A model generated the notes under the pieces. That model was not told the DNA's origin, ran no database searches, and worked only from the letters and a program-made list of their open reading frames with translations. The position numbers and the translations under genes were made by a program. DNA of 64,000 bases, taken from the NCBI RefSeq assembly GCF_000689255.1, contig NZ_HG964446.1:3640734-3704733 (forward strand), read 5' to 3'. This stretch comes from Mycobacterium triplex. GTDB lineage: Bacteria > Actinomycetota > Actinomycetes > Mycobacteriales > Mycobacteriaceae. Positions 41,298 to 49,835 of the stretch are shown piece by piece (the first letter of the stretch is position 1; every line of letters begins with the position of its first letter).

Positions 41298-42778
41298 TGC
41301 GGCACGGAGACCTTGCCGAGAACGCTGTCGCGCAAATGGGTGTAGTCGGTGTCCGGCGGCGGCAACTCCGGTGCCACCGCCGGTGGAATCTTGCTGCGCC
41401 CCAGGGCCGATACCACGCCGTAGCGTGCCAGACCGAAGAGGACCCGGGGATTGCGAAGCAGTTCGTAGACCGTCTCCTGCAGGTTGTAGACACGGTCGAA
41501 ATGCGTGTTCACCACCTGGTCTCCCCAGCAGGCCTGCGAGACGAAGTGGAAGACCGGCCACGTGGCCTTTCGGATCAGGCGTTTGCGGATCCCGTCAGGC
41601 AAAGCCTCGGTACCCGAGGCGTGCTCATAGCCGGCATCGCGCGAGAACGCGAGCGTCCAAACACCCTTCAGAAAAACAGCCTGCTCCGCGTAGAACTGCT
41701 TCGGAAAGGCTGCACTGCTCGGGTCGATGTCCTGAAATAATCTGCGGGCGATCACGGCAGCCGTCGCCGCGCATGACATGCCCTGGGCGTAAATGGGATT
41801 GAAAGCGCACACCGCGTCGCCCGTGGCAATGAATCCTCGCGGCGGCGTCTCGAGGCGGTCGAAGCGCCGCCAGACGTTCCGGGTGGACCGGGTGTGGTGA
41901 ACCGCGCTGATCGGCTCGGAGGATTCGAGGAGGCGGGAGAATTCGCGCGTGCGGGTCTTGCGCGCCGCCGCTTCGTAGGCGGCAACGTCAGTGGGCATCG
42001 ACAGCCCCCACGATCCCATGACGGCGATGAACGAGTCGTTCTCGATCGGAAACACCGAGCAGAGATACTGATGCGGTTCGGGTGCATCGGGATTGGGGTC
42101 GGGGAACGTCGTCAGGAAGCGGTACCACGGCAGGTTGGTGGTCGGCCATTTGTACCACCGCGACGAGTAGCTGACCTTGGCATCCAACGTGAGTTCCTCA
42201 GTCTCCTGGCCGAACGCTTTCATCCAGGTTGCCGCGCGACTCCCCCTCCCTCCGGCATCGACGACGAAATCGGCTCTCAGCTCGTGCATCTGGTCGTCGA
42301 GATCCCGGTAGACCACTCCGGTGATGGCCGGGCCCTCGTCGTCTTGGTCCGACATCAGGTCCGCAACCCTCGCTCCCTCGACGACCTCGATATCGGAATC
42401 CTTCTGCACAAACTCGCGGATTGTCAGTTCGATCATCGGCCGCGAGGCGAAGTAGACGCGCATCGACGTTCGCGATCGCCCGGCCCATCCGTTGATGAGA
42501 CAGTTGGCGGCCTGCAAACCAGGATCGATCTCGCATCCGCCGTTCGCGATCAAGCGCTCGGTGAAACCAGGGAACAGGCTTTCTATCGCCTCTCGGCCGG
42601 CAGCGAGGAGAAAGTGGTTGTGCCACGCCTGAGGCGTACCCCTGCGCCCATTCGGGACGTCCGGCAGGATATCCGCCTCCAAAACTGTGACATGTGCGAA
42701 TCTCTCCTGCAGCGCGCGGGCTGCGCAGAGTCCGCCCACGCTGGCGCCAATGACGACGGCATGACCTTTTCGCGTCAT
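41294..42778 (-). CDS. FAD-dependent oxidoreductase (geranylgeranyl-reductase/halogenase-like fold)
   Basis: 494 aa. GxGxxG-type FAD site HAVVIGASVGGLCAARAL, then VLEADILPDVPNGRRGTPQAWHNHFLLAAG, DADAGG-like FVVDAGGRGSRAA, and the second FAD motif FIATGDAVCAFNPIYAQGMS. Group A flavoprotein of the PHBH fold, similar to geranylgeranyl-reductase or squalene-epoxidase-like hydroxylases. ATG 42778. First gene of the two-gene operon with the membrane protein. The nearby operator-like repeat is at 42805. Confidence 0.85.
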   Translation of the reverse strand: MTRKGHAVVIGASVGGLCAARALQERFAHVTVLEADILPDVPNGRRGTPQAWHNHFLLAAGREAIESLFPGFTERLIANGGCEIDPGLQAANCLINGWAGRSRTSMRVYFASRPMIELTIREFVQKDSDIEVVEGARVADLMSDQDDEGPAITGVVYRDLDDQMHELRADFVVDAGGRGSRAATWMKAFGQETEELTLDAKVSYSSRWYKWPTTNLPWYRFLTTFPDPNPDAPEPHQYLCSVFPIENDSFIAVMGSWGLSMPTDVAAYEAAARKTRTREFSRLLESSEPISAVHHTRSTRNVWRRFDRLETPPRGFIATGDAVCAFNPIYAQGMSCAATAAVIARRLFQDIDPSSAAFPKQFYAEQAVFLKGVWTLAFSRDAGYEHASGTEALPDGIRKRLIRKATWPVFHFVSQACWGDQVVNTHFDRVYNLQETVYELLRNPRVLFGLARYGVVSALGRSKIPPAVAPELPPPDTDYTHLRDSVLGKVSVPQ

Positions 42779-42804
42779 TGCTTTGTCTCCCCGAACTCAA
42801 AACC

Positions 42805-42820
42805 AACAGATCTGTCTGTT
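42805..42820. promoter_or_regulatory. Inverted repeat AACAGA-n4-TCTGTT
   Basis: AACAGATCTGTCTGTT, 6-bp perfect arms, 27 bp upstream of the flavoprotein ATG at 42778. Candidate TetR operator; the TetR at 39548 is the nearest candidate. Confidence 0.5.
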
Positions 42821-42894
42821 TTATCTTGTAATCGCCGAGGGGTCAAGAAATCTACGGGGTTGGGCGGGCCACAGACCTCAGTCGGTCAGTACGG

Positions 42895-43326
42895 CTACTC
42901 GCCTACTTGGTGGACATCGACCAACAGATGGATCAGGTGCATGGCCGAGATCTTCCAGCCGCCTTTTCGTCGCACCCATCGCTCGTAGTAGTGGCCGTAA
43001 CCCGTTACAGAAAGCCCACTTTCGAAGACTGCCCGATCCTGCACAGCCCAGATCACCTGGGCTTCCTCGCCGCGCAGTTCGAGTTCGGGCATATGGACCT
43101 GGTGGACGGTCTTAGCGTCGCCAACCAGCATTCGAAGTGTCGCCAGCGTCTCGTTTCGCCCAGTCACGACCTCGGCCTCGGTATCTTTGTCGGTGATGCT
43201 GAACTCGACGTTTTCCGTCAGCAGGTCTGCGACAGCCGCCCAGTCCTGGTTGTCGAGCGTGCGACAGTACCGCGCCTTTGCCTGGGCGATCTCGTAGAAC
43301 GCGGCGGCTTCGGCTTGTGCAGTCAC
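42895..43326 (-). CDS. SnoaL-like (NTF2-fold) domain protein
   Basis: 143 aa. EIAQAKARYCRTLDNQDWAAVADLLTENVEF is the typical first helix/beta of SnoaL-like proteins, followed by GRNETLATLRMLVGDAKTVHQVHMPEL and YYERWVRRKGGWKISAMHLIHLLVDVH. Such proteins act as cyclases, isomerases, dehydratases or binding proteins. The GTG at 43326 overlaps the P450 stop (GTGA). It probably acts on the P450 product or substrate. Confidence 0.85.
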   Translation of the reverse strand: MTAQAEAAAFYEIAQAKARYCRTLDNQDWAAVADLLTENVEFSITDKDTEAEVVTGRNETLATLRMLVGDAKTVHQVHMPELELRGEEAQVIWAVQDRAVFESGLSVTGYGHYYERWVRRKGGWKISAMHLIHLLVDVHQVGE

Positions 43327-44540
43327 TGGACTGCCAGGTTCAGATGTTCCAGGCGCCGCACGAGCAGGCTTGGCAACCAACGTCCAACGTCGGCGGCCTC
43401 GATGCGTGTCGTGTGCGCGAGCAGGTGACCGAGCACGATCTGGGCTTCCAGCCGGGCCAGTGCGGCCCCGACGCAGAAGTGCGCGCCCTTGCCAAATGTC
43501 AAGTGGGACTTAGCTCCGGACCGATCCAACCGGAATTCATCCGGATCCTCGAAGTGCGACGGATCCCGGTTGGCCGCCCCCCAGAGCAGCACCAGCCGTG
43601 AGCCCGCCGGTAGATCCACCCCGGCCAGCGTGGTGTCGTCGACGACGTGCCGATAATGGCCGCGGAATGGCGGCTCGTAGCGCAGGACCTCCTCGAGGAA
43701 TGTGGCCAGGAGTTCGGGCTTCTCGCGCAATTGCTGTTGGACCTCGAAGCGGGTTGCCAATATCCATGCGGCAGAACCGATTAACGACGCGGTCGATTCA
43801 CCGCCGGCACTAAACAGGGTGATCATGATCGTCAACGCGGCGAGATCGTCCAACTCGCCCGAGGCGCATGCCGTGGCGAGATCGCCGAGCAGGTTGTCCC
43901 CCGGGTTCTGCGCGGCCCGCTGGAACTGCTCGGTCACGTAGCCGCTGAGTTCCATAATCGAGACGCCCGCCGCGTTCAGTTCGTCTTGACCGACCAACCC
44001 TTCGACCGTCTGCGTGGCGGAATATCCCCATCGGACGAGCTTGTCGGTGTCCTCGTCCGGGACCCCGATGATGCGTCCGACGATCATCATCGGCAGCCGA
44101 TTCGCAACCCCGCTCATCCATTCGATGCGCCCATCCTGCACGCCCGCGCCCCATAGTTCGTCCGCGGTTTGTTCGATGAACGGCTCGGATGCCCGGATGC
44201 GCCTGGCGGCCAGCTGTGGCAGCAACTTCTTCCTGTGCACCTCGTGGACCGGGTCATCGGCGGTGGCCAGCGCCTGAGTCGGTCCGCCCAGCTCGCCCAT
44301 GACGAACTTGCCCACCGTGCCGTCGGGTTGGAGCATCATCGTCGCCGTCAGGTTCGACGAGAAGTCCTCCGGTCGCGCGATCACATCGTTGATCGCGTCC
44401 CACCCGGACACGGCGTGAAAGCCGGAGTCGCCGATCGCGTGCACGGGAGCAACCGCGTGCATGCGCCTATACAAGGGATAGGGGTCCTGCACGTTGCTAT
44501 CGTCGAACAGCGCGATGCCGAGGCCAACCGGCGAGGTCAT
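43323..44540 (-). CDS. Cytochrome P450 with unusual I-helix motif
   Basis: 405 aa. ExxR in EEVLRYE, heme loop FGKGAHFCVGAALARLE. The I-helix reads SAGGESTAS, so the usual Thr after the acidic residue is replaced by Ser with Thr one position later. ATG 44540 (MTSPVGLGIALFDDSNVQDPYPLYRRM) is chosen since VGLGIALFDD.....DPYPLYRRM is a typical start. Operon with the SnoaL-like gene. Divergent from a TetR gene with TCTCA/TGAGA repeats between them. Confidence 0.93.
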   Translation of the reverse strand: MTSPVGLGIALFDDSNVQDPYPLYRRMHAVAPVHAIGDSGFHAVSGWDAINDVIARPEDFSSNLTATMMLQPDGTVGKFVMGELGGPTQALATADDPVHEVHRKKLLPQLAARRIRASEPFIEQTADELWGAGVQDGRIEWMSGVANRLPMMIVGRIIGVPDEDTDKLVRWGYSATQTVEGLVGQDELNAAGVSIMELSGYVTEQFQRAAQNPGDNLLGDLATACASGELDDLAALTIMITLFSAGGESTASLIGSAAWILATRFEVQQQLREKPELLATFLEEVLRYEPPFRGHYRHVVDDTTLAGVDLPAGSRLVLLWGAANRDPSHFEDPDEFRLDRSGAKSHLTFGKGAHFCVGAALARLEAQIVLGHLLAHTTRIEAADVGRWLPSLLVRRLEHLNLAVQ

Positions 44541-44679
44541 GGTTCCAACATCACTGCTAGCGCGACACGGCGTCAACGGGTCTGTGGGAACTCGAAAGTC
44601 GCGCTGCCGCGGAACGGCCATCCGGATTCTCAGGTGTCGCCGCGTGATCACGGCAAATCGTGATAAATGTGGCGTACTT

Positions 44680-44699
44680 TGTCTCAAACGTGAGAAACA
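44680..44699. promoter_or_regulatory. Inverted repeat TGTCTCA/TGAGA in P450/TetR promoter
   Basis: TGTCTCAAACGTGAGAAACA: TCTCA (44682-44686), AACG, TGAGA (44691-44695). The half-sites TGTCTCA and GTGAGA recur at 47393-47420, next to the paralogous TetR gene. Confidence 0.55.
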
Positions 44700-44730
44700 G
44701 GTGTGGTGTGATCTAGGGGGCTTAGTACAA

Positions 44731-45294
44731 ATGTCTCGAGACGACTGGGTGGTCGGCGGTGATCGACATGCCACAGCCGCGGAACGCATCTTCGCCGCAG
44801 CGACGGATCTTGTTTCTCGCGAAGGCCTGGACGCGCTCGACATCGACACACTGGCAGCCACGGTGCATTGCTCGCGCGCCACAATCTATAGGTATGCCGG
44901 CGGCAAGGCACAGATTCGCGATGCGGTCACGCTGCGCATCGCTGAACGCATCATCGGTACCGTCCGTCGCGCCGTCGAGGGCCTAAGCGGTCCCGAGCGG
45001 GTATTGGTGGCCATCGGTGTGGCACTCGAACAGATCAGGACGGTGCCTACACGTCACCTGATGCTGGTATCGACAGTCGCTGACCTGACCGGACTGCACG
45101 CATCATCGATGCTCAGCCAGATCGCAGCCGAACTCGCGGGCATCGCCACTGACGATGAACAGGCCGCGCAATGGATTGTGCGCGTGGTGATTTCGATGTC
45201 TCACTGGCCCCCAAGTAACACAGCAGCGGAACAAGACATGCTGCGGCGCTTCGTCTTACCGGCGTTCGAGGCGGGTCTCAAGCAGCAGGGTTGA
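44731..45294 (+). CDS. TetR-family regulator (pair member A)
   Basis: 187 aa. MSRDDWVVGGDRHATAAERIF, HTH region VSREGLDALDIDTLAATVHCSRATIYRYAGGKAQIRDAV, then a helical C-terminus. Paralogous to the TetR at 46757: both start with DWV.G.DRHA and share the GGKA HTH end. ATG 44731 with AGGGGG about 10 nt upstream. Divergent from the P450/SnoaL operon, which it likely controls. Confidence 0.9.
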   Translation: MSRDDWVVGGDRHATAAERIFAAATDLVSREGLDALDIDTLAATVHCSRATIYRYAGGKAQIRDAVTLRIAERIIGTVRRAVEGLSGPERVLVAIGVALEQIRTVPTRHLMLVSTVADLTGLHASSMLSQIAAELAGIATDDEQAAQWIVRVVISMSHWPPSNTAAEQDMLRRFVLPAFEAGLKQQG

Positions 45295-45334
45295 GCCCCT
45301 TGACGCGACCGCGCGCTAACGACTTGGCCTGGAT

Positions 45335-45870
45335 TCACTGAGCATTTGGTGACGGCGTGGGTGGCGTCTCGCTGCTGATGTGGTGCAGCCGGATACCCTG
45401 TTCCGCCTCGCGCCGCATCATGAATCGCAGCGGCACCGGGAGTCGATTCAGCACAGTAGCGTCCAGAGTGACAAGTTCAGGACGCTCCAGGACGTAGCGC
45501 GTCCCATTTCGAGTGAGGGTCGCGTGCCCGGCAGCCAATGTATTGCGGCACCAGTCAACTTGCGGGCCGTAGGGCAGCGGCAGCAGGAACCCGTCCTGGT
45601 ACCGGAACGACGCGAGCGGCGTCGTGAAGACACGCCCGGAACGCCGCCCGGTGTGTTCGAAGAGCGCCAACGGGGAGAAGCGTTTTCCCGCGATGGCACG
45701 AGTGATCGCATTCCAGCGCTGAGCAGTTTGGGACCGAGTTCGCCGTCCCGCTTGGCAATGTGTGTCACGATCACACCGGGCAGGACAACGACGAGAACGG
45801 CAGTGATGAGTCCTAGCAGTATGCCTACTGCGGAGCGGGCAAATGACCGAATGGGAGCCGTCGTTGACAT
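45335..45870 (-). pseudogene. F420/deazaflavin-type nitroreductase-family protein, frameshifted
   Basis: ATG 45870 gives an N-terminus with one membrane helix (RSAVGILLGLITAVLVVVLPGVIV) up to about KLLSA at 45720. The frame then turns to noise while another frame continues RWNAITRAIAGKRFSPLALFEHTGRRSGR, the core of deazaflavin-dependent nitroreductase-family (Ddn-like) proteins, to the stop at 45335. The total length is 2 mod 3, so one base is missing or two extra near 45712-45722. The RBS region and rest look normal, so real decay or a base-call error are both possible. Confidence 0.8.
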
Positions 45871-46026
45871 TTTGAAACCTACTTTCTGCGAAGAAGTATG
45901 AGTATTTCGAGTACGTCGCTTGCTGCATGATGAAATACGCCAACGCGTTTGGTTCGCGGTCAGCGGCGAGTCGGCGGTGCAGGAGTCGTGTTGCGCTGTA
46001 GAGGTTTAGCGTCTGACCCGGCGGGA

Positions 46027-46683
46027 TCACTCGGGCGCAGTGAGATAAGTCAGCATCATTCCGGCGATTTCATCTGCCCATTGCCGCCAGTTCCTGCCGT
46101 CGGGCCACAGCGGCGCCACCGCGGCACGGTGTATGCCCGCCGCGAGGATGGTGCGCAGCGCGGTGTCCAGTGCTGCGTCCGGTTCGGGACGGCTTATCTG
46201 ATCACGATGCGGTGCGGCGGCACTGTTGAAGCGTTGTTGCAGCGCGGTCAGGGTCGACAGTCCACGATGGGCGATGTCGGGCGTCTTTTCTGCACTGAAC
46301 AGGGTCGGGGCCACTTTTCCGCTCTGAGCGAGGGTATCGGCCAAAGCATGGACGAAAGTCGTGACTGCGCCGGCCAGCGAAGGCTCCGCCTCACCGAGCG
46401 CAGCATCGGCAGCCTCTTCGAGGTTGGTCATGAGCTTGTCGCGCACGGCGTCGATGAGCTCTTCCTTGCCGGAGAAACGCCGGTAAATCCCAGCAGCTGA
46501 TACCCCGGCCTCTTCGGCGACACTAGCGATCGTGAAATTGTCCAGGCCATCATTGACCAGCACTTGCTCAGCGGCGGTCAGCAACCGTTGCAGCGCCGCC
46601 CGGGTGCGGGCCTGGCGAGGCGGGTGCCTGCCTGCCGATGCCGGGTCGGACGTCACGACCACCGCCTGTTGACGCGAACGCAC
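46027..46683 (-). CDS. TetR-family regulator, GTG start
   Basis: 218 aa. HTH ALQRLLTAAEQVLVNDGLDNF, VAEEAGVSAAGIYRRFSGKEELIDAV. A helical C-domain ends TYLTAPE. GTG 46683 has GGGAGGG 4-5 nt upstream. Its own promoter holds the nested repeats at 46708-46738. Target unknown; the flanking frameshifted gene may be one. Confidence 0.88.
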   Translation of the reverse strand: MRSRQQAVVVTSDPASAGRHPPRQARTRAALQRLLTAAEQVLVNDGLDNFTIASVAEEAGVSAAGIYRRFSGKEELIDAVRDKLMTNLEEAADAALGEAEPSLAGAVTTFVHALADTLAQSGKVAPTLFSAEKTPDIAHRGLSTLTALQQRFNSAAAPHRDQISRPEPDAALDTALRTILAAGIHRAAVAPLWPDGRNWRQWADEIAGMMLTYLTAPE

Positions 46684-46707
46684 TTTGCTTGCCCTCCCTC
46701 GATATCA

Positions 46708-46738
46708 AAACCGAAATCGGATTCCGGTTTCGATTTCG
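46708..46738. promoter_or_regulatory. Nested inverted repeats upstream of TetR
   Basis: CGAAATCG (46712-46719) pairs with CGATTTCG (46731-46738); AAACCG (46708-46713) pairs with CGGTTT (46725-46730). Between the TetR (46683) and the end of the next TetR gene (46757). Autoregulatory operator is likely. Confidence 0.55.
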
Positions 46739-46756
46739 AGGATATGGGCAGGCGCC

Positions 46757-47341
46757 TTATCTGGCAAGGCTTGCCGTGTCGGAGTCGCGCCGCAACCCCT
46801 GCGTCACCGACGGCGCAGCGAACCGCGTAACCAACTCGCGTTCAGCTTGTTTGTCTTTCAGGGGCCAGTACCAGAGCGAGAAAGTGACACGCACCAGCCA
46901 CTGCGCGGCCAACGGGTCGCTCTGTCCCACAATCTGTTCGGCCATCTCAGCTATCAGTGGCGAGGAAGTTACAGCGCCACTGTCGCGATCCGGGCGAAGG
47001 TCTCCCATGATCAGCTTTCCGAGTGGTTCGGCGCGGATGAAATCCAACCCTAGGAGGAGGGCGGTGACGACGCGCTCAGTACCTTCCATCCCCGCGATCG
47101 CCGCGTAGATCGAGCTGATGATTCGTTCGGCGAAAAGAGAGATCAAACGTTCCAGAATCGCAGCTTTGCCGCCGGCACGGCGGTAGATGGTCGCTGGCGA
47201 GCAATTCAACCTAGCAGCCAAAGCGTCGATCGTGAATGCCTCGAAACCGTTGCGCGAGACGAGCTCTGAGGCCGCCGCGAGAATTCGATCGAGTGCCTCA
47301 GCGTGGCGGTCCGCCCCAAGAACCCAGTCCTTGTGTGCCAT
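46757..47341 (-). CDS. TetR-family regulator (pair member B)
   Basis: 194 aa. MAHKDWVLGADRHAEALDRIL, HTH SRNGFEAFTIDALAARLNCSPATIYRRAGGKAAILERLI. Paralog of the TetR at 44731. ATG 47341 (a GTG precedes it directly), with AAAGGGG about 7 nt upstream. Divergent from the P450 at 47564; the operator with GTGAGACA/TGTCTCAC arms lies between them. Confidence 0.9.
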   Translation of the reverse strand: MAHKDWVLGADRHAEALDRILAAASELVSRNGFEAFTIDALAARLNCSPATIYRRAGGKAAILERLISLFAERIISSIYAAIAGMEGTERVVTALLLGLDFIRAEPLGKLIMGDLRPDRDSGAVTSSPLIAEMAEQIVGQSDPLAAQWLVRVTFSLWYWPLKDKQAERELVTRFAAPSVTQGLRRDSDTASLAR

Positions 47342-47392
47342 CACGCACCCCTTTCACCCCAAGGAGATGGAGACAAAATCCGTTCTATCACC

Positions 47393-47420
47393 GTGAGACA
47401 GATTCTCGGCTGTGTCTCAC
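47393..47420. promoter_or_regulatory. Inverted repeat GTGAGACA-n12-TGTCTCAC
   Basis: 8-bp perfect arms with 12-bp spacer between TetR (47341) and P450 (47564). A TGAGACA half-site is at 47533-47539, closer to the P450. Half-sites match those upstream of TetR A (44680-44699). Confidence 0.65.
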
Positions 47421-47563
47421 GAGTATGCCCAGGTCCGGGCGGTTAGATCTAGCCTGAGCCATCCTCGGGCCTCTTGTGGACCTTTCAACTTCGCGGGAAA
47501 CCGTTGACGCGAGCGGAGGCCTGCCCAGAGTCTGAGACATACGTTCTCGAGAAGGGTGTCGAC

Positions 47564-48868
47564 ATGACCATCGGGCAGGCCGCGCGCGCTGCCACCTCGA
47601 TGGTGGGACCGATGCTTGCAGCGGGCCAGTTGAATCTCGCTGCCGCGATCCGGTCGCGCCGTCTCGGATGCAGCGCCTGGACCGGTGCGATCAATACGGA
47701 CTACGACCCTTTCGACCCGGCAACCGCAGCGCATCCGCACCGCGCCTATGAAGCCCTGCACCGCGGTGGACGGGTGCACTACAGTCCACGTCGATCCACC
47801 TGGGTCCTGCATCGGCTCGACGACGTCCGCGCGGCATTGCGCGACACAGACCAGGTAACCAGTAGCCATGGGGTGACCCCGATTCGGATGGTCGCCGACC
47901 TCGTCGTGCTCACCGACGACGAGCAGCACACCCGACTACGCAAACAGGTCCAGCCGGCGTTCACCAAAGGGGCGCTGGACAGTTGGCGCGGCATCACCGA
48001 CGACATCGCCGCTGAACTCGTCGATGGCATGATCTCCGCCCGCGGCGGCTGCGACGTCGTACGGCGGCTGACAATCCCCATGCCGATACGTGTCATCGCC
48101 GCGATCCTCGGCGTCCCTGACGGCGATGTCACCGACTTCCGCCACTGGTCAGACGAGAGCACACGCCTCGTCAACTTCACGCCAACACCGAAGGGCGTTG
48201 TCAACGCCGCGAGATCCATGCGCGCCGCAGTAGCCTTGCGCCGCTACTTCTTACAGCATCTGGCAGCCGGGCAACTCAAGGGGTCAGATACCGTTCTAGG
48301 CCGACTGCTGGCGCACAGCGCCGACGGCGGATTGACCGACAACCAATTGTTCTACATCGCCATCCTGCTGTTGATCGCCGGCAACGAGACCACCACCAAC
48401 CTGCTCGGCGGCATGTTTGACACTTATGCCCGTCATCCCGACCAATACGAGATGATCCGTAACAATCCGGATCTCATTCCGATGGCCATCGAGGAACACG
48501 TTCGACACACGAGTCCCATCCAGAACCTCTACCGCTACACCCGTGCCCCGTATCGGGTTGGAGACGTGACCATTCCGTCGGGTTCTCGCGTGCTGATGTC
48601 CTTCGGGGCGGCGAACCGCGATCCGCTTGCCTTCGACGAACCCAACACCTTCCGCGCCGACCGAAACCCACGCATGCATGTGGGTTTCGGCTTTGGCTCT
48701 CATCTGTGTCTCGGTGCACCGCTAGCGCGCATGGAAGCACATGCCGTCCTGCGCCAACTGGTCGACCGCGTCTCGCGGATTTCGGCTATCGGCCCCACGA
48801 CGTGGTCCACCAACAGCTCACTGCGGGGACCGACACGATTGCACGTCATCTTCAGGGAGGCGAGCTGA
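47564..48868 (+). CDS. Cytochrome P450
   Basis: 434 aa. I-helix IAGNETTTN, ExxR EEHVRHT, heme loop FGFGSHLCLGAPLARME. An N-terminal leader of about 45 residues (MTIGQAARAATSMVGPMLAAG) with a hydrophobic stretch is longer than usual. ATG 47564 has GAAGGG 8 nt upstream. The stop overlaps the start of a 12-codon frame (TGATG), itself overlapping the SDR GTG, so coupled expression with the SDR is likely. Confidence 0.93.
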   Translation: MTIGQAARAATSMVGPMLAAGQLNLAAAIRSRRLGCSAWTGAINTDYDPFDPATAAHPHRAYEALHRGGRVHYSPRRSTWVLHRLDDVRAALRDTDQVTSSHGVTPIRMVADLVVLTDDEQHTRLRKQVQPAFTKGALDSWRGITDDIAAELVDGMISARGGCDVVRRLTIPMPIRVIAAILGVPDGDVTDFRHWSDESTRLVNFTPTPKGVVNAARSMRAAVALRRYFLQHLAAGQLKGSDTVLGRLLAHSADGGLTDNQLFYIAILLLIAGNETTTNLLGGMFDTYARHPDQYEMIRNNPDLIPMAIEEHVRHTSPIQNLYRYTRAPYRVGDVTIPSGSRVLMSFGAANRDPLAFDEPNTFRADRNPRMHVGFGFGSHLCLGAPLARMEAHAVLRQLVDRVSRISAIGPTTWSTNSSLRGPTRLHVIFREAS

Positions 48869-48906
48869 TGTGCAGTTGCGCAAAGCCGGAAGGGGCTGTT
48901 CCGTGA
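48868..48906 (+). CDS. Possible 12-residue coupling peptide between P450 and SDR
   Basis: ATG 48868 (sharing A with the P450 TGA) encodes MCSCAKPEGAVP and stops at 48906, overlapping the SDR GTG at 48903 as GTGA. It may only pass ribosomes from P450 to SDR. Whether the peptide does anything is unknown; it may be chance. Confidence 0.3.
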   Translation: MCSCAKPEGAVP

Positions 48907-49835
48907 TCGACTTCAAGGGTCAAGTGGCAATTGTTACCGGAGCGGGCCGTGGCCTCGGCCGTCTCTACGCAATGGATTTGGCCACTCGCGGAGCCTCAGT
49001 GGTCGTGAACGATCTGGGCGGCTCGATGCACGGCGATGGAGCCGATCCGACGGTCGCCGACGAGGTGGTCAATGAGATCGTCGCCGCAGGAGGAGTAGCG
49101 GTCGCTTCGTATGACTCAGTGGACAGCCCCGAGGGGGGTGCAGCGATTGTGCAGACCGCCATGGAGCACTTCGGTCGCCTCGACGCCGTGATCAGCAACG
49201 CCGGCATCTTCAACAGCATCGCGTTCGAGGAGATGACACCAGCGCAGTGGCGACAGATGCTCGCCGTCCACCTGGACGGGGGCTTCTACCTCAGTCAACC
49301 GGCGTTCAAGGTGATGAAGGAACAGGGCTACGGCAGATTCGTCTTCGTCTCATCGTCGGGCGGAATGTTCGGGCAACACCTTGAGGCGCACTACGGCGCC
49401 GCCAAGGCAGGATTGGTCGGGTTGAGCAACGTTCTTGCCCTCGAGGGCGCAGACCACGGCATTCTGTCCAATACTGTTTTGCCCTTTGGGTTCTCACGCA
49501 TGGTCACGGAGACCGTGGACCCGGTCACGCTTGAGAATTTGGGACTTCTCGAGCTGATCGGTCCGGAGAAGGTGGTTCCTATCGTGACCTATCTGGCCAG
49601 CCGCGCATGCGAATCCAGCCACGAGAACTATTCGGCCTGCGCCGGCCGCTACGCCCGCGTCTTCGTCGGCCTGGGTGAGGGATGGCTGCCCGATCCCGAG
49701 ACCACGGCTACTGCAGACGACATCGCCGCTAATTTTCCCGTCGTCTCGGCCACAGACCCCTTCACTGTTCCCGGCAATATCTACGAGGAACTGTTCTCGG
49801 TGGTTGGGCGGCTCCGGAGTCTTACCGGCACGTGA
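48903..49835 (+). CDS. Short-chain dehydrogenase (17beta-HSD4-like SDR)
   Basis: 310 aa. TGAGRGLGRLYA, VVVNDLGGSMHGDG, NAGIF, FVSSSGG, YGAAK. Same long SDR type as at 13603 and 61499, with tail EGWLPDPE..., of the HSD17B4-like kind that oxidises hydroxyacyl-CoA or hydroxysteroids. GTG 48903 with AGGGG 8 nt upstream. Its 3' end overlaps the convergent P450 by 55 nt, with stops in opposite strands. Confidence 0.87.
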   Translation: MIDFKGQVAIVTGAGRGLGRLYAMDLATRGASVVVNDLGGSMHGDGADPTVADEVVNEIVAAGGVAVASYDSVDSPEGGAAIVQTAMEHFGRLDAVISNAGIFNSIAFEEMTPAQWRQMLAVHLDGGFYLSQPAFKVMKEQGYGRFVFVSSSGGMFGQHLEAHYGAAKAGLVGLSNVLALEGADHGILSNTVLPFGFSRMVTETVDPVTLENLGLLELIGPEKVVPIVTYLASRACESSHENYSACAGRYARVFVGLGEGWLPDPETTATADDIAANFPVVSATDPFTVPGNIYEELFSVVGRLRSLTGT

